A stretch of 64,000 nt of DNA from an uncultured Flavobacteriaceae bacterium (GTDB lineage Bacteria; Bacteroidota; Bacteroidia; Flavobacteriales; Flavobacteriaceae), in contig CANLWG010000001.1 in NCBI GenBank assembly GCA_947494715.1, forward strand, positions 186,001 to 250,000, written 5' to 3'. Below the pieces are notes generated by a model that worked only from the letters and a program-made list of their open reading frames with translations, did no database searches and was not told the DNA's origin. Positions 56,220 through 64,000 of the stretch are shown piece after piece (within the stretch, counting starts at the first letter, position 1; each line of letters opens with the position of its first letter). The translations under genes were made by a program, and so were the position numbers.

Positions 56220-57764
56220 ATGAAGACGATGAAAAATACAACCAAATATATATTCGGCACTTGTATAGCCTTGGCGTTATTCGTGTCTTGTGATAAGGAT
56301 TTCGAGGAAATTAATACCGATCCGGTGCGTTTGACAGAGATAGACGGTACCTTTCAATTGAACAGAGCGATTATCGGAAGTTCGCCCGGTTATAACAATT
56401 TTACCTATGAGGAGGAAATCGTTAGGCATATGACTACCCCTTTTCAAGGAGTAGGTTCAGGCGGGAATTTTAATCAGGATAACAGACAACGAACAGCCGG
56501 TAACTGGAGGGACGGGTTTCGTACGACTATTAAAAACCTGGTAGATGGTATTGCCAATATAGACCCAGAGAGTACCAATCTGCTATCCATGTTACGAATT
56601 TGGCGGGCACATGAGTTTATGGTTTTGACGGATACATATGGGGATATACCCTATTTTGAAGCTGGCAAAGGGTTCTTGGAACAGATTCCGTTCCCGGTTT
56701 ATGACCCGCAAGAAGCTATTTACGATGACATACTCAAGGAACTTGAAGAGGCCTCTGCCGCTTTGAACCCTGCTGGTGATGCCGTAGATCAAGAGATTAT
56801 GTATGCCGGACAAGGTGTTGGTGACAATATCTCTGCTTGGAAACGATTGGGATACTCTTTAATGTTAAGAGCAGCTATGCGCCTTTCAAAAGTAAACCCG
56901 GCCAAAGCCCAAGAGTTTGTTGCTAAGGCTATTGCAGGCGGTATTATGACCTCTAACGAAGACAATGCGGCAATTTGGCACGATGCAAGTTTCCGCAACG
57001 AGCTGGGTACCAACCTGAACGGTGGTCAAGCCCCTTTTTATTATATAGAAAGGGAGTTTATGGATTACTTACAGGATAATAACGACCCAAGGCTCGGTAG
57101 AATTGCCGTGCGGTATATCGGTGCCACCTCCGGTGCCGATCAAATACCTGAAAATGCCAACTATGATCCAGCGGAACAACGAGGTTTGCCCCAAGGCTTT
57201 GACAATACGACCATTGATCCAATAGCTATTTCGGAAGGGCTGGCTAGTTTTTTCGATTACAGCCAATTAGATCGTGAACGCCTTGGTGGGCCAGAAGCTC
57301 CTGCTTTTATGGTAACCTATTCGCAAACATTGCTCTTACATGCAGAAGCCGCTTTCAGAGGATGGGCCGCAGGAGATGCCAATGTATTGTACCAAGCGGG
57401 GATCCGGGCTCATATGGAGCAATTTGCCGATTGGCCCGGCGATACTACCATTAGTGAAGCTGAAATTCAGGCCTTTTTGGATACGCATGCCTTGACTCCT
57501 GGAAGTGAGTTGGAAGATATCAATACACAATATTGGGTATCCGCCTTCTTGAACGGTCACGAAGGTTGGGCAAATTTTAGAAGAAGTGGATTTCCCGACA
57601 TTGCGCCGAATCCATATCCTGGTAGCGAACTTCAAACAGAAGAGTTTATTCGAAGATTGACTTACCCTGATACGGAGCGAACTGTCAATTTGGGTAATTT
57701 GGAGGCGGCCATTAGTAGACAAGGCCCCGATATCTTGGATACAAGGGTTTGGTGGGATAATTAG
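56220..57764 (+). CDS. SusD-like lipoprotein (SusD_2 type)
   Basis: 514 residues. The lipoprotein signal ends FVSC (near residue 20 or 21, depending on which of two ATGs, 56220 or 56229, is used). The helical core shows WRAHEFMVLTDTYGDIPYFE, WKRLGYSLMLRAAMRLSKVN and the late NGHEGWANFRRSGFP, typical of the SusD-like_2 group. It starts 2 bp after susC and closes this unit at an imperfect hairpin 27 bp downstream. Confidence 0.93.
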   Translation: MKTMKNTTKYIFGTCIALALFVSCDKDFEEINTDPVRLTEIDGTFQLNRAIIGSSPGYNNFTYEEEIVRHMTTPFQGVGSGGNFNQDNRQRTAGNWRDGFRTTIKNLVDGIANIDPESTNLLSMLRIWRAHEFMVLTDTYGDIPYFEAGKGFLEQIPFPVYDPQEAIYDDILKELEEASAALNPAGDAVDQEIMYAGQGVGDNISAWKRLGYSLMLRAAMRLSKVNPAKAQEFVAKAIAGGIMTSNEDNAAIWHDASFRNELGTNLNGGQAPFYYIEREFMDYLQDNNDPRLGRIAVRYIGATSGADQIPENANYDPAEQRGLPQGFDNTTIDPIAISEGLASFFDYSQLDRERLGGPEAPAFMVTYSQTLLLHAEAAFRGWAAGDANVLYQAGIRAHMEQFADWPGDTTISEAEIQAFLDTHALTPGSELEDINTQYWVSAFLNGHEGWANFRRSGFPDIAPNPYPGSELQTEEFIRRLTYPDTERTVNLGNLEAAISRQGPDILDTRVWWDN

Positions 57765-57790
57765 ACAGTTTTTATATACCGGTTGTTTGC

Positions 57791-57832
57791 AACAGGGGTC
57801 CTCCAGTGATAAAACTGGCAGACCTCTGTTTT
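57791..57832 (+). terminator. Terminator-like hairpin after SusD2
   Basis: AACAGGGGTCCTCCAGT (57791-57807) pairs with ACTGGCAGACCTCTGTT (57814-57830) with three mismatches, followed by a short T-run. Moderate strength; read-through into the next gene is possible. Confidence 0.6.
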
Positions 57833-57878
57833 CCAAGAGAACTAAAATTCGCATAAGAGAAATACTAAAACTGCCATC

Positions 57879-59378
57879 ATGAAAAACACTTTGAAACAAA
57901 TCATCGCAAATCACAAAAATGAAGAAAAGGCTTATTCGGCCGCTCGAAAGGCTGAAATAGAAAATCCGAAAACCGGAGATGACCGAAGAAATTTCCTAAA
58001 GAAAACAGCTTTGGGAGGACTGGGATTATCGAGTTTGATGGGCTACTCTTTCGAGGATAACATCGCCCATACGACCTCAAAGATCAATCGGTCCTCGGCA
58101 CCCTCAGAATTGAAAATTACCGACATGCGGTACGTGGTGACCAACGTCATGGGTGGCACGCCTATCATCAAGATAGAGACCAATCAAGGCATTCATGGCC
58201 TGGGCGAGGTAAGGGATGCTGCTGATGTGCGTTATGCCTTATTTTTAAAAAGTCGCATTTTAGGAAGAAATCCCTGTAATGTAGAAAAGATTTTTAAAAT
58301 TATAAAGCAGTTCGGTGGTCCATCTCGCCAGGCCGGTGGAGTTTGTGGCGTTGAAATGGCGTTGTGGGATCTTTGTGGTAAAGCTTATAATGTACCTGCA
58401 TGGCAATTGCTTGGGGGTCGTTATCGCGATAAGGTGAGGCTTTACGCGGATACCCCTGAGGCCGATTCTCCCGAAGAACAGAAACGCCTGATTGATTTTC
58501 GCGTCAATGACCAAGGGTATACATGGTTAAAGATGGATGTTTCTATAGGTGAGCTCAAAGGGAAAAAGGATACCGTTGTAAACGGCAAGTTCTGGAAAGA
58601 TAAAAACGGAAATTTGGCCCAATGGGGCGACCAACGAAATTTTATGTCGTACGGCAATACGATGCATCCGTTTACGCAGATTCAGATTACTGATAAAGGT
58701 TTGGAAGAGCTACAACGCGTGGTCGAAGACGTTAGAAATATGGTCGGCTATGATATTCCAATTTCCACGGACCATTACGGGCATTTCGATTTGAATAATA
58801 ATATTCGTATGGCCAGAGCCTTAGACAAATATCGTTTGGCATGGTTTGAAGACATGGTACCCTGGCAGTATACCGAGCAGTGGAAAACTATAACTGATTC
58901 TATCGAAACGCCGACTACAACAGGAGAGGACATTTATTTGCTAAAAGACTTTAAGCCTTTGATACATCAAAGAGCCGTGGACATAATACATCCAGACCTT
59001 GCTTCTTCTGGAGGACTTTTGGAAACCAAACGTATTGCTGATTATGCTGAAGAATTCGGTGTTGCCATGGCGATGCACCAGGCCGGGACACCGGTCTCTT
59101 TTATGGCAAACGTACATTGTGCCGCGGCAACCCAAAACTTTTTAGCGCTAGAGCATCATTCTGTAGACTTACCATGGTGGGAAGGTTTGGTCAAGACGGT
59201 GGGAGGATTTAAAATGATAGATAAAGGTTTTGCAACGGTGCCGCTCACTGCTCCCGGTTTGGGAATCGAATTGAACGAAGAAGTCTTGAAAAAGCATATC
59301 CATCCAAAAGACAAGAGTTACTTCAAATCGACCAAGGAATGGGATGAACTTCGATCTCATGATAGAACATATAGTTAG
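57879..59378 (+). CDS. Tat-exported enolase-superfamily dehydratase (mandelate racemase type)
   Basis: 499 residues. A long N-terminal extension contains a twin-arginine signal, DDRRNFLKKTALGGLGLSS (RR at about 35-36). The mature enzyme begins near 80 (LKITDMRYVVTNVMGG). Capping domain: GVCGVEMALWDLCGKAY. Barrel: YTWLKMDVSIGEL (Lys), PISTDHYGHFD (Asp/His), LAWFEDMVPW (Glu), TTGEDIYLLK (Glu), and AMHQAGTP (His). It is a sugar-acid dehydratase of uncertain substrate that would fold in the cytoplasm and act in the periplasm. An RraA-like exported protein follows after 190 bp, which holds a weak hairpin (59449-59472). Confidence 0.9.
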   Translation: MKNTLKQIIANHKNEEKAYSAARKAEIENPKTGDDRRNFLKKTALGGLGLSSLMGYSFEDNIAHTTSKINRSSAPSELKITDMRYVVTNVMGGTPIIKIETNQGIHGLGEVRDAADVRYALFLKSRILGRNPCNVEKIFKIIKQFGGPSRQAGGVCGVEMALWDLCGKAYNVPAWQLLGGRYRDKVRLYADTPEADSPEEQKRLIDFRVNDQGYTWLKMDVSIGELKGKKDTVVNGKFWKDKNGNLAQWGDQRNFMSYGNTMHPFTQIQITDKGLEELQRVVEDVRNMVGYDIPISTDHYGHFDLNNNIRMARALDKYRLAWFEDMVPWQYTEQWKTITDSIETPTTTGEDIYLLKDFKPLIHQRAVDIIHPDLASSGGLLETKRIADYAEEFGVAMAMHQAGTPVSFMANVHCAAATQNFLALEHHSVDLPWWEGLVKTVGGFKMIDKGFATVPLTAPGLGIELNEEVLKKHIHPKDKSYFKSTKEWDELRSHDRTYS

Positions 59379-59568
59379 GCAATATTTTATGATTTAGAAT
59401 AAATTATTTTACGATAGTTTGTTTGAGTTAGTTTTGATTAGGTCGTCGAGCTTCCCATTAAATTGGGGAGCTTGGCGCCAAATTAACGGCAAACAACGAA
59501 TTTTGAAAACACTTATATTTATTAGCTACTCTGGACGAATATTTAACAGTTTAATTGAACCTACATTG

Positions 59569-60516
59569 ATGAAAATGAACAAAAAAATACTTTTACTTGC
59601 AATCTGTCTTTTTTCTTTTTTCCAGGTGAAATCTCAAGGGGTTGCTTCTACACCGGAATACATCAAAGAACTGACCAAAGATTGGCAGGGCGAACGTTTT
59701 GAAGACGGAAGGCCCAAAGTGTCCGATGCGCTCTTAAAGCGAATGAAAAACATTCAGATAGAGGAAGCTTGGGGCTATTTGCGAGGAAAAGGCTATCACA
59801 ACCAATATGAGGGTGAATGGGAAATATTACATCCCGATAGCATTATGACCGGTCGTGTGGTTACAGTTCAATATATGCCCTTACGCCCCGACTATAAAGA
59901 ATTGGTTAAACAAAAAGGAGCCAAGGAAAAACGAGATACTATCGGTGGCAGTAATTCGTGGCCCATTCAAATGTTGAAACCTGGCGACGTGTATGTGGCC
60001 GATGGGTACAACAGAATTATTGATGGCACATTGATCGGATCTAACTTGGGCAATGCCATTTATACCAATTCCCAAAACGGCTATATTTTCTACGGAAGTG
60101 TAAGAGATGTGGCGGGACTTCTGGACATAGAAGGCTTTAACGGATGGCACAAAGGTTCGGACCCTTCTTATCTTGCCGAGCAAATGCTGACCAATATCAA
60201 CACCCCCATTCGGATTGGCAGGGCGATAGTTTTACCTGGAGATATAGTTCTTGCAAATGCCCATGGCACTATTTTTATACCGGCACACTTGGCCGATGAA
60301 CTGGTGTTATCATCCGAAATTGTAGGTCTTCGAGATCAATTCGGTTTTCAACGATTACGTGAAAAAAGATATACCGCGGGTCAAATCGATACCAAATGGA
60401 CGGATGAAATAAAGGCCGATTTCAGGGATTGGCTCAAGAAATATCCTGATAGTAAATTGCCAATGACCCGAAAAGAACTCAACGATTATTTGAATTCGGG
60501 TAAAGCGCGATACTAA
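59569..60516 (+). CDS. Exported RraA-family protein
   Basis: 315 residues from the ATG at 59569; the frame is open upstream from a TTG but that part has no protein character. The signal peptide (KKILLLAICLFSFFQVKSQ) ends near 24. RraA-like folds include aldolases and decarboxylases that act on 4-hydroxy-2-oxo acids, as well as the RNase E inhibitor. Here GDVYVADGYNRIIDGTLIGS and FYGSVRDVAGL match the active-site parts of the aldolase-type relatives (G-D, then S-V-R-D). An exported aldolase-like protein next to exported dehydratases is consistent with periplasmic cleavage of keto-deoxy acids. The second RraA-like gene at the right edge has a related C-terminus. Confidence 0.85.
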   Translation: MKMNKKILLLAICLFSFFQVKSQGVASTPEYIKELTKDWQGERFEDGRPKVSDALLKRMKNIQIEEAWGYLRGKGYHNQYEGEWEILHPDSIMTGRVVTVQYMPLRPDYKELVKQKGAKEKRDTIGGSNSWPIQMLKPGDVYVADGYNRIIDGTLIGSNLGNAIYTNSQNGYIFYGSVRDVAGLLDIEGFNGWHKGSDPSYLAEQMLTNINTPIRIGRAIVLPGDIVLANAHGTIFIPAHLADELVLSSEIVGLRDQFGFQRLREKRYTAGQIDTKWTDEIKADFRDWLKKYPDSKLPMTRKELNDYLNSGKARY

Positions 60517-60557
60517 TTGCGAATCTGAATTGACGGGCGTGTCTTAAAAAAACGAGA

Positions 60558-60989
60558 ATGAGATATCTACATAGTTCACTGATTTTAATTGCCTTTTGTG
60601 TGTTCTCCGCCTATGGTCAAACACCTGAAACCAGCAGCGAGGTAGCAACAAAAGTGGATGCGATTTATCAGGCAATGGTCGATAAGGATAAGTCCGTATT
60701 GGAAAACCTGACATCTGATAAGCTTAACTATGGTCATTCGAGCGGTACAATAGAAGATAAGGTACAGTTTATCGATGCAGTCATCAATGGAAGCTTCGAT
60801 TATATTTCGATAACGCCAGAAGAACAGAAAATCATCATATCAGGCGACGTCGCTTTGGTCCGACATATTTTCGTTACCCATGCCTTAAACGACGGGAAAC
60901 TGACCAATGTGCGTATAGGAAATTTAATGACCTTTCAAAAACAAAATGGTGACTGGAAACTTTTAGGAAGACAAGCCTACAAGTTGTAA
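60558..60989 (+). CDS. Exported NTF2-like (DUF4440-type) small protein
   Basis: 143 residues. The signal peptide ends near SAYGQ (21). The NTF2-like cone fold is suggested by AIYQAMVDKDKSVLENLTSD, the middle strands and the closing GNLMTFQKQNGDWKLLGRQA. Such proteins bind small molecules or act as isomerases and dehydratases; no catalytic residues can be assigned. It sits 41 bp after the RraA-like gene and 59 bp before the BASS transporter, within the same probable operon. Confidence 0.82.
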   Translation: MRYLHSSLILIAFCVFSAYGQTPETSSEVATKVDAIYQAMVDKDKSVLENLTSDKLNYGHSSGTIEDKVQFIDAVINGSFDYISITPEEQKIIISGDVALVRHIFVTHALNDGKLTNVRIGNLMTFQKQNGDWKLLGRQAYKL

Positions 60990-61048
60990 AGGCCAATCTA
61001 GAGACCTGACAGGTCTGGTTTCCATCAAAAACCAAACTCGAGAATACT

Positions 61049-62158
61049 GTGAAAAAAAGCACTATTTATTCAATTTCCTTAGGCTTGGCCGCACTCTTGT
61101 TATTGATTATCCTTTGGAAAATTTTCATGGAGAACATTTCGGAGGCCGGTATTTTTTTCTTGGCCTTTTTTGCCCTCTTGGCCTTCGGTTTTAGCGGATT
61201 AAAGGCCTTTAAAAATTTGGTGTTTACCGTCATGATATTTGCTGGGGTTGTGGCCGCGTTGTACTACCCGAATTTGTTTACGGAAATAGGAGGTTTTAAA
61301 TTGACAGTGTTAATCATACCCTTGATCCAGATTATTATGTTCGGTATGGGTACCTCGATGAGCGTAAACGATTTTGCGGCAGTATTCAAAACGCCTAAGG
61401 GCGTGTTCATCGGCGTATCCGCACAACTTATGATAATGCCGCTTGTAGGTTTTGCGTTGGCAAAAATGAGCGATTTTCCACCTGAGATCGCTGCAGGCAT
61501 CGTCTTGATAGGATGTTCCCCGAGCGGAGTCGCCTCGAACGTTATGGCCTATCTGGCAAATGCCAATGTGGCTCTATCGATTACCATCACATCGATTGCT
61601 ACACTACTTGCCCCATTTATTACGCCCGTTTTAATGAAGTTTTTAGCGGGCGAATTTATAGAGATTGATATTCTGACCATGATGTGGAGTATTATAAAGA
61701 TGATAATCCTTCCTATCGGTGCGGGACTTTTGTTCAACAGATTGCGTGGCGACAAGGCCAAATGGCTCGATAGGGCGATGCCCATTATTTCGATGTTGGC
61801 CATCGGCATCATTATCACGATTATCACGGCGGCGGGCAGGGACAGTCTTTTGGATATCGGTGGCATTTTGATGGTCTTGGTATTGATTCATAACCTTTTC
61901 GGCTATGCTCTTGGTTATTGGTACGCCCGTCTTTTCAAAATGACCGAGCAAGATTCTCGAACCATTGCTATTGAGGTTGGAATGCAGAACGGCGGATTGG
62001 CTTCCGGTATCGCCAATTCATTGGGAAAGATTGCCACTATGGGTCTCGCACCGGCGGTGTTTGGACCATTAATGAATATTACCGGATCGATTTTGGCTTC
62101 ATACTGGCACGGAAAAACCATCGAAGTTTCTGAAGATGTAGTTTCCGAAAAAGTGTAG
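61049..62158 (+). CDS. BASS-family (bile acid:Na+ symporter-like) carrier
   Basis: A 369-residue inner-membrane protein with about 10 helices, two of them before the conserved domain. BASS marks: MFGMGTSMSVNDFAAVFKTP, GIVLIGCSPSGVASNVMAYL (the Na+-site crossover), and EVGMQNGGLASGIAN. The start is GTG at 61049. The family imports organic acids, including 2-keto acids, with Na+. Here it may take up products of the exported dehydratases. The last enolase gene follows after 42 bp. Confidence 0.9.
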   Translation: MKKSTIYSISLGLAALLLLIILWKIFMENISEAGIFFLAFFALLAFGFSGLKAFKNLVFTVMIFAGVVAALYYPNLFTEIGGFKLTVLIIPLIQIIMFGMGTSMSVNDFAAVFKTPKGVFIGVSAQLMIMPLVGFALAKMSDFPPEIAAGIVLIGCSPSGVASNVMAYLANANVALSITITSIATLLAPFITPVLMKFLAGEFIEIDILTMMWSIIKMIILPIGAGLLFNRLRGDKAKWLDRAMPIISMLAIGIIITIITAAGRDSLLDIGGILMVLVLIHNLFGYALGYWYARLFKMTEQDSRTIAIEVGMQNGGLASGIANSLGKIATMGLAPAVFGPLMNITGSILASYWHGKTIEVSEDVVSEKV

Positions 62159-62200
62159 TCAACGATGACTTTTATATAACATCTATCTTAAAAAGATACT

Positions 62201-63478
62201 ATGAAAAATTCACGAAGAGATTTTTTGACCAAGGCAGCTGCAACAACCGCATTGACGGCATTACCTTTTGTAAGTTATGGAAAGGAATATGAAAGGGCAA
62301 TTGATCACACGCCTAAAATGTCCGCCCCGAAAGATTTGAAGATAACCGATATAAAGTGTGGATATATTCGTGGTGGCCATAGCTTGTTCGTTAAGATATA
62401 TTCCAATCAAGATATTGTAGGCCATGGAGAAGGTGTGGATGCCACACCTGGAACGTATCATTTAGTAAAGATTTTTAGTGAGCGATTGAAAGGAAAAAAT
62501 CCGTTGAATGTACATCGTCTTTTTGAAGATTTACGACGCAGGGGTTTTTTCGAAGGCGCACAGGCGGGTATGTATGTATCCGTATTGACTGCGGTGGAAT
62601 CGGCCCTTTGGGATTTGGCAGGAAAAGCTTTGGATCTTCCTGTGTATCAATTGTTGGGAGGCAAGTTCAGGGATAAAATAAGGGTGTATATGGATACCGC
62701 TCTGTATCAAAATAAGCTGCCCAAGCCAGAAGATTTTGCCGCTTCAGCGAAAGAAGCCGTTGAAATGGGATTTACCGCTATAAAATTCGATTTGGATCAA
62801 TCAAAAGATCCCAACAAGTATGACGCCTATAACTGGACGGCTAGTCCTGCAGAAATTCAACGTATGTATGACCAAATGGCTGCTGCGCGTGAAGCCGTTG
62901 GCCCCAATATTGATATTTGTGCCGATATGCATGGCCGATACGATACCACAACGGGAGAACGTGTTGCCAAGGTTTTGGAACCTTTGGGCATGATGTGGCT
63001 TGAAGAACCAATACCTGCTGAAAATGTTGAAGCATATAAAAAAATTACCGATTCGACCAGTACGCCTATTTGCGCTGGCGAAAACCACTATCTCGCGTAT
63101 GGATTTAGACCCCTGCTAGAGGCTGGTGCCGTCGATGTCATCATGCCAGATCTTCAAAAAGCCGGTGGTCTTGGCGAAGCTCAACGTATCGCCAACCTAG
63201 CTAACTTATATTATGTGCCGTTTTCACCGCATATGGTGGCCTCATATTTAGGCGCTATGGCCTCTTGCCATGTCTGTGCTTCCGTACCCAATTTTATGAT
63301 TTTGGAATGGCAGATTTATTTTCATAAGAATCCAATGTTCAAAGAGATTGTCACTTTTGATGGGCCAATGGTAGAGAACGGTTTTATTACGTTATCGGAG
63401 AAACCCGGAATTGGTGTAGAAATCAATGAAGAGGGAATGCGTAAATATGCCGTAAAGGATGTGCCATTTTTTAAATAG
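62201..63478 (+). CDS. Tat-exported enolase-superfamily dehydratase, second
   Basis: 425 residues. The twin-arginine signal is SRRDFLTKAAATTALTALPF (RR at 5-6), cleavage near 28. Mature part: LKITDIKCGYIRGGHSLFVK; capping domain TAVESALWDLAGKAL. Barrel residues: FTAIKFDLDQ (Lys), DICADMHGRYD (Asp), MWLEEPIPAEN (Glu), ICAGENHYLAYG (Glu), and FSPHMVASYLG (His). It is of the galactonate/mandelate-racemase type and distinct from the 57.9-kb enzyme. It ends the operon and converges on the RraA-like gene at the right edge. Confidence 0.9.
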   Translation: MKNSRRDFLTKAAATTALTALPFVSYGKEYERAIDHTPKMSAPKDLKITDIKCGYIRGGHSLFVKIYSNQDIVGHGEGVDATPGTYHLVKIFSERLKGKNPLNVHRLFEDLRRRGFFEGAQAGMYVSVLTAVESALWDLAGKALDLPVYQLLGGKFRDKIRVYMDTALYQNKLPKPEDFAASAKEAVEMGFTAIKFDLDQSKDPNKYDAYNWTASPAEIQRMYDQMAAAREAVGPNIDICADMHGRYDTTTGERVAKVLEPLGMMWLEEPIPAENVEAYKKITDSTSTPICAGENHYLAYGFRPLLEAGAVDVIMPDLQKAGGLGEAQRIANLANLYYVPFSPHMVASYLGAMASCHVCASVPNFMILEWQIYFHKNPMFKEIVTFDGPMVENGFITLSEKPGIGVEINEEGMRKYAVKDVPFFK

Positions 63479-63539
63479 CGAATAAAAAATTAAGAAGAAC
63501 AAGCTTCGAAAATCCAATATATGGCACTATGAACAATAG

Positions 63540-64000
63540 TTACCAAGTGCGGGTTTTCAGTAACTCTTTGATTTGCTCTTTCGGTACTGGAAGTTCATCG
63601 ATATGATCGTTTAGCCATTGTGAAAGTCTTTCTCGATTTCATCAGACCATCGGCTATCGATTTGACCTGGAGTGTATTTTTGCTCACGCAATCTCAAATG
63701 TCCAAACATATCGCGTAGGCGGACGATTTCAGAGGTCTTGACAACCTTTTCAGTTAAGTGGGGAGGAATGAATATGACTCCGCTGTCACGCCCTAATACA
63801 ACATCTCCCGGCATTACCGTAGCCATACCAATTCGAGTGGGAGTGTTGATACCAACCATTGTAGTATTTAAAGCTCCATCAGGATTGTTCAAATGATGTG
63901 AGGGGTGGTACGAACGAAAAAAGGAAGTAAGTGAACCGATTTCTTTGAGACCATCTATATCGCGAATTGCACCGTCATATACGATTTCATTTCCAGTTTT
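63540..64000 (-). pseudogene. RraA-family gene with C-terminal frameshift (5' end outside window)
   Basis: Reading leftward from the edge, the frame gives KTGNEIVYDGAIRDIDGLKE, then TPTRIGMATVMPGDVVLGRD and WSDEIEKDFHNG, and stops at 63611. Inserting one T in the minus-strand run at 63623-63625 restores DFSQWLNDHIDELPVPKEQI and a natural stop at 63540-63542. This matches the ending DFRDWLKKYPDSKL of the other RraA-like protein. So the gene is either frameshifted, losing about 28 residues of a tail outside the core fold, or the base count is wrong. Function may survive. Confidence 0.75.

Noticed and set aside
25828-59440. GTTTGAGTTAGTTTT found after susE and after the 57.9-kb dehydratase gene
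   Set aside because: A 15-bp AT-rich match is expected by chance in a window of this size and base composition.
59419-59568. Upstream extension of the RraA-like frame from a TTG
   Set aside because: It places 50 residues in front of a clean signal peptide; the ATG at 59569 is the natural start.

Overview
The window looks like a chromosome segment of a marine, polysaccharide-degrading member of the Flavobacteriaceae (Bacteroidota). The reasons are the low G+C, AT-rich spacers without Shine-Dalgarno sites, TAnnTTTG-type promoter boxes, two SusC/SusD pairs, an ECF sigma/FecR system, a fused aspartokinase-homoserine dehydrogenase, and flavobacterial mobile-element genes. The genus cannot be fixed from the sequence alone.

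Layout. (1) 1-17.1 kb is core genome: thrA-thrB on the minus strand, the NAD(P)HX repair enzyme, clpC, gyrA with a TPR protein, an NlpC/P60 peptidase, a thiolase, a PgpH-type HD phosphohydrolase, and tRNA-Ser(GCU) and tRNA-Pro(UGG). A broken copy of tRNA-Pro lies between the two tRNAs. (2) 17.1-18.1 kb, just after tRNA-Pro, holds small mobile-element genes and an inverted repeat, followed by an AAA/DUF4143 ATPase behind three 33-bp iterons. (3) 20-30 kb is an alpha-glucan (Sus-like) locus: SusC, SusD, a SusE-like lipoprotein, a membrane AraC regulator with two starch-binding-like modules, and a GH13 lipoprotein. (4) 30-42 kb is a second carbohydrate block: a polysaccharide deacetylase, two GH127-type lipoproteins flanking a serine hydrolase, a sugar:H+ symporter, and a ManD dehydratase/SDR/SMP-30 lactonase/mutarotase operon that fits oxidative sugar catabolism. 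(5) 42.2-43.3 kb holds a truncated integrase, a tRNA-Pro-like 3' end and a second degenerate copy of the inverted repeat, so 17-42 kb may be an island inserted at tRNA-Pro.

(6) 43.4-64 kb is a sugar-acid region: an ECF sigma gene without an ATG start, a dead amidohydrolase, an aldolase/GntP permease/GarR/glucarate dehydratase set (the classical glucarate-galactarate route), a secreted UxuA-like TIM barrel, FecR, a signal-transducing SusC with its SusD, two Tat-type enolase-superfamily dehydratases, a secreted RraA-like protein, an NTF2-like protein, a BASS-family symporter, and a second RraA-like gene with a frameshift at the right edge.

How the genes may work together. The first Sus locus would import and cleave alpha-glucan under the CBM-AraC sensor. 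In region 6, SusC2/D2 would bring sugar-acid-containing oligomers into the periplasm. Several acid-processing enzymes there carry export signals, so part of the dehydration chemistry may take place outside the cytoplasm, with GntP and BASS carriers taking up the products and the cytoplasmic GudD/aldolase/GarR branch finishing the route. A 29-bp element, conserved at 26 of 29 positions, lies just before both the aldolase operon and fecR and may link their expression. The exported dehydratase/RraA/BASS set and the CBM-7TM-AraC regulator are the most promising candidates for undescribed biology.
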